Assembly: GCA_049644345.1 (NCBI GenBank)
Contig: JBARRS010000111.1
Span: 1 to 6,157, forward strand
Length of the DNA: 6,157 bases
DNA from: JBARRS01 sp049644345
Lineage (GTDB): Bacteria > Actinomycetota > Thermoleophilia > Gaiellales > Gaiellaceae
Direction of reading: 5' to 3'
The position numbers and the translations under genes are program-made. The notes under the pieces were generated by a model. That model searched no databases. It saw only the letters and a list, made by a program, of their open reading frames with translations, and had not been told where the DNA came from. Below, in pieces: positions 1 through 5,898 of the stretch. How positions within the stretch are numbered: the stretch's first letter is position 1; each line of letters begins with the position of its first letter.

Positions 1-1625
1 CGAAGAAGGCTCTCCGCGCCACGCGGCCAGAACAGCAGCCCGACGCCGAGGCTGATCGCGAAGCCGATTGCGACGTCCTCGATGCGAACGACGCCGACCT
101 TCCAGCCGGTGGGCTGAATGAGGTTGAAGAGCACGAAGAGGACGACGGTGAAGCCGGCCTGGCCGGCGGCGAACGAGATCGCCCGCGGAGCGTAGGCGGC
201 GAGCAAGACCGCCACCGGCAGCACAGCCCACAGCACGGTCTCGTGAGTTCCGATCGCGATGACGAGCGCCGCGCCGACCAAGATGCCGACCGCCGTTCCC
301 ACGAGGGCGCTGACGATCGACGAGCCGGTGGCCAAGGCATTCGAGCGCAGGACCGACAGCGTTCCGAGGACGACCCAGAAGGCGTGTTGGAGGCCAGTCC
401 GCTGCGCGATGAACACGGCCAGCGCCAGCCCCACCGCGCCCCGAATGCTGTTGCGGAACCAGACAGACCGCGCGCTCGCGTGCTCGACTGCGAGCTGCTC
501 CGTCGCCTGAAGCGCCTCGCGTGCCGGCCGTGCGACGCGGTGTCGTCCAGCGACGGCGTCATCCGCGAGCTCCGGCGGGTCTGCACCGGTAGCGAGAAGC
601 GCGTAGGCAGCCACCTGGCGAGCCGCGTAGGAGAGCACGCGGATCCGGAACGAAGGTTCCAGTACGGATTCGAGGTCCTCGTCACGTGGCAGCTCCGAGA
701 TGCGGCGAAGGAGCGCCTGTGCGACCGCTTCGTGGGCGGCATCCAGTCGATCGAGGTCAGGCCGCTCGCTCCGGCCCTCCAATGTCGCCGCACTGGCTCG
801 CAGAACCGCGATGGTCGCAGCCAGAGCCTCCGCGTTCTCCTCCGGACACAGCTCGAGCGCCGACCCTTCGACCGCTGGGACCAGAAACGACAGGAGCCAG
901 TCCAGTTCGTCGACCAGCGCGGCGAGCGCCGCGGTTGGGCCGGTCGGACCGGTCGGTCGGTGCGCCGTGCCGAGGAAACCGCGGCGTAGAGCGTGGACGG
1001 CCTCGCGGGTGACCTGGGCGCGGGCTTCGATCGCGGCTCGGTCACCGGCCAGCTTCGCGTCGGCGAGGTCTGCGAGACCGAGGCAGTCTCGCGCGGCTTG
1101 GAAGCGGAGCGTGCCCCGAGGCCGAGCGGGCCACAGGAGCATGACGGCGCAGATTCCTGCCCCCGCAGCCAGCCCCCAGCCTTCGAGGCGCGCCGGAATG
1201 GACGAGAGCGGCGCCGCAATGGTCACCGGCAGTACGAATGCGAGGATCGCTGCCGTTCCACCGGCCGCGAAGCGGCCGCCGAGCAACCCTGCGTAAAGGA
1301 CCATGAAGCCCACGACGAGCATCGCCCCTGCGCCGAGCCAGGCATTCCGCGAGAACAGCGTCCCGATGACGACGAGCACGGCGCCTACGAGGCCGAGTGC
1401 CAGGTAGGCCGTGAGCCGAGCTCTGGGCCGGCCCGTGAACTCGGCGAGCACCAGCATCGCGAACGAGCCGAAGGCGGCGAACGTGGCCGTCTGGGAGTTG
1501 GCGATCACCTTGTCGGCGAAGGCGAACACCGCAGGCATCACGATCGCCGCACGCGCGGCGCTCTTCAGCGAGGCCAGCTCCGGGTCCGAGAGCCGCCGTC
1601 GTCCCCTCGACAAGGCGCTCAGCAC
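1..1625 (-). CDS. FUSC family membrane protein (putative aromatic acid/fusaric acid exporter), C-terminus cut by window edge
   Basis: Inner-membrane protein of the FUSC/YccS/AaeB-like group, whose characterised members export aromatic acids or confer fusaric acid resistance; the substrate here is unknown. About 541 codons are read without frameshift down to the window edge. Two membrane halves are visible. The first has about six hydrophobic segments at residues 24-165. A soluble, mostly helical stretch follows at about 170-388. The second has about six segments at 393-533, with the FUSC_2-like hallmarks HAFWVVLGTLSVLRSN (414-429), AISFAAGQAGFTVVLFV (482-498) and RIEDVAIG (514-521), ending in FWPRG. 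Start: GTG 1625-1623; an in-frame TGA at 1637-1635 lies nine bases upstream of it, so no longer protein is possible. There is no proper Shine-Dalgarno. It is divergent from the MFS gene. Family members usually carry a cytoplasmic tail after the second membrane block, probably lying outside the window. Family call is firm; substrate is not. Confidence 0.88.
   Translation of the reverse strand, partial: MLSALSRGRRRLSDPELASLKSAARAAIVMPAVFAFADKVIANSQTATFAAFGSFAMLVLAEFTGRPRARLTAYLALGLVGAVLVVIGTLFSRNAWLGAGAMLVVGFMVLYAGLLGGRFAAGGTAAILAFVLPVTIAAPLSSIPARLEGWGLAAGAGICAVMLLWPARPRGTLRFQAARDCLGLADLADAKLAGDRAAIEARAQVTREAVHALRRGFLGTAHRPTGPTGPTAALAALVDELDWLLSFLVPAVEGSALELCPEENAEALAATIAVLRASAATLEGRSERPDLDRLDAAHEAVAQALLRRISELPRDEDLESVLEPSFRIRVLSYAARQVAAYALLATGADPPELADDAVAGRHRVARPAREALQATEQLAVEHASARSVWFRNSIRGAVGLALAVFIAQRTGLQHAFWVVLGTLSVLRSNALATGSSIVSALVGTAVGILVGAALVIAIGTHETVLWAVLPVAVLLAAYAPRAISFAAGQAGFTVVLFVLFNLIQPTGWKVGVVRIEDVAIGFAISLGVGLLFWPRGAESLL
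940..957. repeat. Two copies of a 9-base repeat inside the FUSC gene
   Basis: CCGGTCGGA and CCGGTCGGT stand in tandem, followed by a partial third unit. On the coding strand this gives the peptide PTGPTGPT (residues 224-231) in the soluble middle part of the FUSC protein. The nine-base unit keeps the frame, so copy-number change would add or remove Pro-Thr-Gly steps in a linker. Confidence 0.5.
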
Positions 1626-1633
1626 GGCTCTCG

Positions 1634-1639
1634 ATCATA
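1634..1639 (-). promoter_or_regulatory. Candidate -10 box (TATGAT) for a leaderless FUSC transcript
   Basis: On the minus strand TATGAT matches the sigma-70 type -10 consensus at five of six bases and is followed by eight bases and then the GTG start. Transcription would therefore begin at or next to the start codon. No convincing -35 hexamer is visible 16-18 bases upstream, which is common for actinobacterial promoters. Inferred from position and sequence only. Confidence 0.35.
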
Positions 1640-1693
1640 GGCTGGAAGCGACCACCGAGCAGGCGACCGCCGTCGTCCAGGCCCCGGCAGCCC

Positions 1694-1699
1694 TACGAT
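1694..1699 (+). promoter_or_regulatory. Weak candidate -10 box (TACGAT) for the MFS gene
   Basis: TACGAT lies 56 bases upstream of the MFS start in the 130-base divergent gap (1626-1755), which otherwise holds nothing I can recognise. It matches TATAAT at four positions, but no -35-like hexamer sits at a good distance. It would give a leader of about 50 bases, with only a poor ribosome site (GCGGGTG, 1745-1751). A tentative call, because such hexamers are easily found by chance. Confidence 0.18.
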
Positions 1700-1755
1700 C
1701 GCCGCGACGTGACCTGTTCCTCCAACGTCGGCGGGCTTTCACAGCGGGTGCGTAG

Positions 1756-3246
1756 ATGACGGACGACACGGGGGCGGCCGACCGCCGACCGGTGGCGATC
1801 GCCGCAGCCGCGGCCGGCCGGCTCGGCCGCGCCGGCTCGGATGCCCTGACGAGGGCTCTCGGGGGGAGGGAGCGAACCCAAGTGATCCTCCTCCTCGCGT
1901 CGGTCCTTGCGCTGGCCAGTGCCGACTCCGCCACCGTCGGAGCTTCGGCAATCCAACTCAGGCACGACCTCGGCATCAACAACACGGACGTCGGCCTGCT
2001 CGTTAGCGTCACGTCGCTCGTCGCGGCGGCGGCGAGCCTTCCTTTCGGCGTTCTCGCCGACCGCATGAAGCGGACGCGTCTGCTCGGCGGCGCGATCGTT
2101 CTCTGGGGCGCGGCGATGATCTGGAGCGCCACCGCGCCGGCGTTCGGTCAACTGCTGCTCGCACGCGTCTTTCTCGGCGCCGTCACGGCGGCGGCAGGAC
2201 CGATCGTCGCCTCTCTCGTCGGCGATTGGTTCGCCTCCTCGGAGCGGGGACGCATCTACGGCTACATCATCTCGGGAGAGCTTGTCGGCGCCGCGATCGG
2301 CTTCTCGGTGACCGGCGGAATCGCGACGCTGTCCTGGCGGGCCGCGTTCGTGATCCTCGCCCTGCCGGCATTCGCTCTCGCGTGGCTCGTGTTCCAGCTG
2401 CCCGAGCCGGCCCGTGGCGGCCGAAGCCCACTCATGTCCGGAACGGCGAAGCCGGCCGCGGCGGACGCCGGCGACCAGGGCGAAGACCAGGCCACGGACG
2501 CCCAGCGCCTTGCTCGGGAGAGCGGCGTCGAGCCGGATCCGGAGCTCGTCCTGACGCGGGACCCGCGCCGCATGGGACTGCTCGCCGCAGCGCGATACGT
2601 GCTCTCGATCAAGACGAACGTGGCGCTCATCCTGGCGAGCGCCGGTGGCTACTACTTCCTCTCGGGAGTCCAGACCTTCGGCGTGGAGTTCGTGACGAAG
2701 CAGTACGGAATCGCTCAGGCGCTCAGCACGCTCGTGCTCCTCGTCGTCGGCGCGGCAGGCGTGGTCGGAGTGCTTGCAGGCGGGGCGCTCGGCGACTTCC
2801 TGTTGCACCGCGGCTACCTCAACGGCCGAATCTTCGTGAGCGCTCTTGCTGCGACTGCGGCCGTCGTCCTCTTCGTGCCGGCGATCTTTACGCGGAGCCC
2901 TTTGACGGCCCTGCCCTACATCTCTCTCGCCGCGCTCGCCGTCTCGGCCCAAAACCCGCCGATCGACGCGGCGCGGCTCGACATCGTGCACCCGCTCCTC
3001 TGGGGGCGCGCCGAAGGCGTTCGAACGTTCGTGCGCACGATCGCGCAGGCGTTCGCACCTTTGCTGTTCGGGGCGGTGGCCGACTACGTCTTCGGCGGGG
3101 GGCGCTCCGGCCTTCAATGGACCTTCGCCGTCATGCTCCTCCCGCTCGCCGCCAGCGCGTACTTCTTGTACAAGGCCCTGCACACCTACCCGCGTGACGT
3201 CGCCACCGCGTCAGCGTCTGCCGGGCGTTCACGCCCAGCCGCGTGA
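1756..3246 (+). CDS. MFS transporter, Spinster-like
   Basis: 496-residue major facilitator superfamily secondary transporter of the inner membrane, probably proton-coupled export; substrate unknown. About twelve hydrophobic segments are seen, the first at roughly 42-62 and the last at 453-473. The TM2-TM3 loop carries MFS motif A as GVLADRMKR (98-106). The TM10-TM11 region reads NPPIDAARLDIVHPLLWGRAEGVRTF (400-425, key residues N400, D404, R407, W416, R418), a pattern I associate with Spinster (Spns)-like bacterial MFS proteins. An unusually long hydrophilic loop (about 216-276) joins the two six-helix halves. The N-terminal 40 residues are Ala/Arg-rich and cytoplasmic, with no signal peptide. 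Start: ATG 1756 directly follows an in-frame TAG (1753-1755), so this is the longest possible form; an internal GTG at Val13 cannot be excluded. Divergent from FUSC and convergent with the antiporter gene. Confidence 0.9.
   Translation: MTDDTGAADRRPVAIAAAAAGRLGRAGSDALTRALGGRERTQVILLLASVLALASADSATVGASAIQLRHDLGINNTDVGLLVSVTSLVAAAASLPFGVLADRMKRTRLLGGAIVLWGAAMIWSATAPAFGQLLLARVFLGAVTAAAGPIVASLVGDWFASSERGRIYGYIISGELVGAAIGFSVTGGIATLSWRAAFVILALPAFALAWLVFQLPEPARGGRSPLMSGTAKPAAADAGDQGEDQATDAQRLARESGVEPDPELVLTRDPRRMGLLAAARYVLSIKTNVALILASAGGYYFLSGVQTFGVEFVTKQYGIAQALSTLVLLVVGAAGVVGVLAGGALGDFLLHRGYLNGRIFVSALAATAAVVLFVPAIFTRSPLTALPYISLAALAVSAQNPPIDAARLDIVHPLLWGRAEGVRTFVRTIAQAFAPLLFGAVADYVFGGGRSGLQWTFAVMLLPLAASAYFLYKALHTYPRDVATASASAGRSRPAA
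3223..3236. terminator. Possible short hairpin at the MFS/antiporter junction
   Basis: GGGCG-TTCA-CGCCC forms a five-base-pair GC stem with a four-base loop, ending ten bases before the MFS stop codon. There is no T-run on either side, so it is not a canonical intrinsic terminator; it could only assist termination. In such GC-rich DNA small stems are frequent, so this is weak. Confidence 0.15.
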
Positions 3247-3254
3247 GCGGAGGG

Positions 3255-4826
3255 CTACTGGTCAAGCCTGGCGGCCTCCAGATCGAGGTCGCGCTGGACT
3301 CGCTGCATGACCGTGTCGTTGATGACGCCGTCGTTACGAAGTGCAAGCAGGGCCGCTTGCTCGGCGTCTAGGAGCTGGCGCATCACGCGCTGGTAGGCAA
3401 CCGACCGCTCCTCGATCGCGCCGTCGTCGGCGTCGTCGAAGCGAGCACGGAAGCGATCGCGTCGAAAGCCGAGCAGGCCGCGGAGACGATCGGCGGTCTG
3501 GGGATGGACGGTTCCTTCCTCCACGAGCTCCTCCAGCCGCGCGAGTGCGGCCTCGGCTGCTTTGATCCGCGCCTTGGCGTCCTCGCGCTCGGCGCTCCCG
3601 TCGTCGCTGATCCCGAGCACGCGGATCAGGGCCGGCAGCGTCAGGCCTTGCAGGACGAGCGTCGCGACGATCACGGTGAAGGTGAGGAAGACGATCAGCT
3701 CACGGTCGGGGAAGTTGTTCGGCAGTGCGAGTGCGGCGACTAGGGAGACGGCGCCGCGGATCCCGACCCACGAGAACAGCGCCGGCCATTGCCAGGGCGG
3801 ATACGGGTCGTGCTCGCGAATCGACCGGAACGCCCAGCGCGGGAGGTAGGTGAAGATCGGCACCCAGACGATCCGCACCAGGATGACCGTCGCGCAGATG
3901 AGGGCGGTGTAACCGGCGAGCCTGGGCGAGGAGATGCCGGAGAGCGCGTCGACGATCCGCCGCAACTGCAGGCCGACGAGCACGAAGAGGAGTGCATTGA
4001 CGAGGAAGACCAGGATCTCCCAGAACGCGTCGCCGGAGAGGCGCGTGCGCTCCGTCGTCAGCTCGGGCGTGTACCAGCCCATGTAGACGCCGATCGTGAC
4101 GGCCGCTAGGACCCCCGAGACGCCCGCCGCGACCGCCGGCAGGTAGGCGAGGTAGCCGCTGAGCACGGCGATCGCGACTTCGATCGGCGGGTCGTCGATG
4201 CGCCGTCGCACCTGGCGTACGACCCAGCCGACGGCCAACCCGATCGCGATCCCGCCGAGCACGTTGATCACGACCCGGCCCGAGGTGTCAAGCAGCGAGA
4301 ACGTCCCGCCGACGGCGGCGCCGACCGCGGCCTTGTAGAGCACGAGCGCGGTGCCGTCGTTGACGAGGCTCTCGCCCTCGATAAGGGAGACGATCCGCCG
4401 CGGAGCGCCGAGCCGCGAGGCGATCTCGGTTGCCGCCAGTGCGTCGGTCGGTGAGACGACGGCGCCGAGGGTGAAGGCGACCGCCCACGGCAGTCCGATC
4501 CAGTCGTGCGCGACGATCGCGACGGCCGTCATAGTCGCGGCCACGAGCCCGAAAGCGAGCAGCGAGATCGGTCGCTTGTTCGTGCGCAGGTCGCGCAGCG
4601 AGGTGAAGAAGGCACCGGAGTAGAGGAGCGGTGGTAGCACGGCCACGAGCACGAGGTCAGGTGGCAGCGCGACATGCGGCAGGCCGGGGATGAACCCCAA
4701 CACGATGCCCCCGATCACAAACAGGATCGGCAGTGGCAGCCGCAGAGTCGGCGCGAGCGCGAGCAGCGCGCCGGCCGCTACGAGCAGTGCGAGAAGCTCG
4801 AGATCCTGGTGGGCGCCAAAATGCAC
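3255..4826 (-). CDS. CPA1-family Na+(K+)/H+ antiporter (NhaP/YjcE type)
   Basis: 523-residue monovalent cation/proton antiporter of the inner membrane that exchanges internal Na+ or K+ for external H+ in pH and salt homeostasis. Key motifs: SPTDALA at 125-131, with D128 in the ion-binding helix; GESLVNDGTALV at 151-162, where N156-D157 is the pair typical of CPA1; R318 in a later helix; and SWVGIRGAVSL at 352-362 with R357. About twelve hydrophobic segments span residues 8-404. The cytoplasmic tail (405-523) is charged and helical, probably coiled-coil, and ends RDLDLEAARL, as usual in the bacterial CPA1 subfamily of about 520-550 residues. Start: GTG 4826-4824; an in-frame TAA at 4838-4836 blocks any longer form, and TM1 begins near residue 9. 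The stop is eight bases from the convergent MFS stop. Ion preference cannot be read from sequence. Confidence 0.94.
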   Translation of the reverse strand: MHFGAHQDLELLALLVAAGALLALAPTLRLPLPILFVIGGIVLGFIPGLPHVALPPDLVLVAVLPPLLYSGAFFTSLRDLRTNKRPISLLAFGLVAATMTAVAIVAHDWIGLPWAVAFTLGAVVSPTDALAATEIASRLGAPRRIVSLIEGESLVNDGTALVLYKAAVGAAVGGTFSLLDTSGRVVINVLGGIAIGLAVGWVVRQVRRRIDDPPIEVAIAVLSGYLAYLPAVAAGVSGVLAAVTIGVYMGWYTPELTTERTRLSGDAFWEILVFLVNALLFVLVGLQLRRIVDALSGISSPRLAGYTALICATVILVRIVWVPIFTYLPRWAFRSIREHDPYPPWQWPALFSWVGIRGAVSLVAALALPNNFPDRELIVFLTFTVIVATLVLQGLTLPALIRVLGISDDGSAEREDAKARIKAAEAALARLEELVEEGTVHPQTADRLRGLLGFRRDRFRARFDDADDGAIEERSVAYQRVMRQLLDAEQAALLALRNDGVINDTVMQRVQRDLDLEAARLDQ

Positions 4827-4834
4827 GCCGCGAG

Positions 4835-4840
4835 CTTATG
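4835..4840 (-). promoter_or_regulatory. Candidate -10 box (CATAAG) for a leaderless antiporter transcript
   Basis: CATAAG on the minus strand matches TATAAT at four positions and stands eight bases before the GTG start, the same geometry as at the FUSC gene. The nine bases between the in-frame TAA and the GTG (GCTCGCGGC) have no Shine-Dalgarno, so initiation without a leader is plausible. No clear -35 element is visible. Confidence 0.3.
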
Positions 4841-4854
4841 CCGTGTCCGCGAGC

Positions 4855-4883
4855 TTGCTATCGGGCACGCGCCCGGCCACGAT
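4855..4883 (+). promoter_or_regulatory. Candidate promoter for the DyP peroxidase
   Basis: TTGCTA (4855-4860, four of six to TTGACA) and CACGAT (4878-4883, three of six to TATAAT) are separated by exactly 17 bases. The ATG follows seven bases after the -10-like box, which would again give a leaderless message. It sits in the 64-base divergent gap, and its -35-like box lies just upstream of the antiporter's -10 candidate, so the two promoters would share DNA. Confidence 0.3.
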
Positions 4884-4890
4884 TGGCCGC

Positions 4891-5793
4891 ATGGCTACTC
4901 CTCAAGGCGGGATATTCGCCCTGGGAACGGCTTCTCACGCCTATCTGGAGTTCGATGCCTCGGGTGGGCGGCAGGGGCGAGACCTGGTGGCGGCGATCTC
5001 GTCGCTGCGAGAGCCGAGGACGACGATGGGCGGCGTCAACCTGGTGGCCGGCTTCAGGCCTGAGCTTTGGAGAGAAGTCGTCCCCGACGCCGCGCCCGCA
5101 GAGCTCGAGGGATTCAATGAAGACCTGATCGGCGTCGACGGCTTCGTGATGCCGGCCACGCAGCGCGATGCCGTGTTGTGGCTCTCGGGAAGCGCCTACG
5201 ACGTGATCTTCGAGGTGGCGCGAAAGACGATCGCCGGTCTCGAAGGGCTGGCTTCGGTTGTCGAAGAGACCTCGAGCTGGCCCTACCTACACGATCGCGA
5301 CCTGACCGGCTTCATCGACGGAACCGAGAATCCCACGCTGATCGATGCCCCGGAGCTCGTCCTCATACCCGACGGAAATCCCGGAGCGGGAGGGACGATC
5401 CTGCTCCTGCAGAAGTGGGCGCACGACGCGGCCGAGTGGGAATCGCTCTCGGTTGCGAGCCAGGAGCGGGTGATGGGGCGGACGAAGCTCGACAGCACCG
5501 AGCTCGAGGACAAGGCTCCTGACTCCCATGTCGCGAGCACCGACCAGGACCGCTTCGGCAAGATCTTCCGGCGTAACACGCCGTACGGGACAGTCACCGA
5601 CCACGGCACCATGTTCGTGGGCTTCAGCTCCGAGCAGCAGCCGCTCGCCACCATGCTGGAAAGCATGGCCGGACTGGCCGGCGGCACCCGCGACGCGCTC
5701 ACGCGCTACACGCGGCCCCTCACCGGCGCGTACTACTTCATTCCCTCGACCGAATCGCTGCGTCGCGTCGCCGGCGACGCATTCACGGAGTAG
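4891..5793 (+). CDS. Class B dye-decolorizing heme peroxidase (YfeX/DypB-like)
   Basis: 300-residue heme peroxidase that uses H2O2 to oxidise dyes, phenolics, metal ions or porphyrin-type substrates; the physiological substrate is uncertain in this family. Two ferredoxin-like halves are expected. Visible signatures: TGFIDGTENPT (139-149) holding the GxxDG motif with catalytic D143; ADSH-like PDSHVAS with proximal heme ligand H213; and KIFRRNTPYG (224-233), with R227 and N229 in the expected distal-pocket positions. The C-terminus TGAYYFIPSTESL is typical. These positions closely match E. coli YfeX (about 299 residues, D143). ATG 4891 is chosen because the family N-terminus (PQGGIFALGTASHAYLEF) begins there; the frame stays open upstream to 4690, but that part overlaps the antiporter gene and is not peroxidase-like. 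There is no Tat or Sec signal, so it is cytoplasmic. It ends right after the domain, with no tail of the encapsulin-targeting kind. It is followed on the same strand by a peroxiredoxin. Confidence 0.93.
   Translation: MATPQGGIFALGTASHAYLEFDASGGRQGRDLVAAISSLREPRTTMGGVNLVAGFRPELWREVVPDAAPAELEGFNEDLIGVDGFVMPATQRDAVLWLSGSAYDVIFEVARKTIAGLEGLASVVEETSSWPYLHDRDLTGFIDGTENPTLIDAPELVLIPDGNPGAGGTILLLQKWAHDAAEWESLSVASQERVMGRTKLDSTELEDKAPDSHVASTDQDRFGKIFRRNTPYGTVTDHGTMFVGFSSEQQPLATMLESMAGLAGGTRDALTRYTRPLTGAYYFIPSTESLRRVAGDAFTE
5765..5780. repeat. Perfect 16-base GC palindrome at the 3' end of the peroxidase gene
   Basis: GCGTCGCCGGCGACGC is its own reverse complement and could fold as a six-base-pair stem with a CCGG loop. 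It lies inside the peroxidase coding region, ending ten bases before the stop codon. No T-run follows, so it is not a standard terminator. It could attenuate read-through into the peroxiredoxin gene or simply reflect Arg-Val-Ala-Gly-Asp-Ala codons in GC-rich DNA. Confidence 0.4.
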
Positions 5794-5857
5794 GGGACGA
5801 AACCTCGATGTGGGCGCAGCAAGCGATCAGAGATGTCGGCCAGATCGGCGCGCGGAC

Positions 5858-5863
5858 TAGAGT
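5858..5863 (+). promoter_or_regulatory. Weak candidate -10 box (TAGAGT) for the peroxiredoxin gene
   Basis: TAGAGT matches TATAAT at four positions and lies 35 bases before the peroxiredoxin ATG, leaving room for a leader of about 28 bases that includes the Shine-Dalgarno. No good -35 hexamer is present. Read-through from the peroxidase gene is an equally good explanation for expression. The rest of the 105-base gap shows nothing else. Confidence 0.2.
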
Positions 5864-5881
5864 CAGAGCTGCGCTGCGCGT

Positions 5882-5888
5882 AGGAGGT
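5882..5888 (+). promoter_or_regulatory. Strong Shine-Dalgarno of the peroxiredoxin gene
   Basis: AGGAGGT is a near-perfect anti-16S complement, ten bases before ATG 5899. It fixes the start, and it is the only strong ribosome site seen ahead of any gene here; the other four starts have weak or no Shine-Dalgarno sequences. Confidence 0.75.
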
Positions 5889-5898
5889 CTTCTGCGAT

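Noticed and set aside
1042..1638. A 198-codon minus-strand frame starting with ATG at 1638.
   Set aside because: It overlaps the true FUSC frame in another register and gives an Arg-rich low-complexity product; the FUSC frame has membrane segments and family motifs.
243..1640. Several plus-strand open frames across the FUSC region.
   Set aside because: They are antisense shadows: hydrophilic, Arg/Ala/Ser-rich, without motifs, opposite a continuous 541-codon FUSC frame that runs off the window.
1693..3183. A 496-codon open frame on the minus strand opposite almost the whole MFS gene, of the same length as the MFS protein.
   Set aside because: It is in exact codon register with the sense gene, so it stays open simply because the sense gene avoids TTA, CTA and TCA codons in GC-rich DNA. 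The product is Arg/Glu/Asp-rich with no recognisable fold, while the plus strand encodes a clear MFS protein. The equal length is coincidence.
3341..4623. Plus-strand open frames opposite the antiporter.
   Set aside because: They have charged, motif-free products; the minus strand has unmistakable CPA1 motifs over the same bases.
4690..4890. An N-terminal extension of the peroxidase frame starting at 4690.
   Set aside because: It overlaps the antiporter gene on the other strand, is not peroxidase-like, and the family N-terminus begins at ATG 4891.
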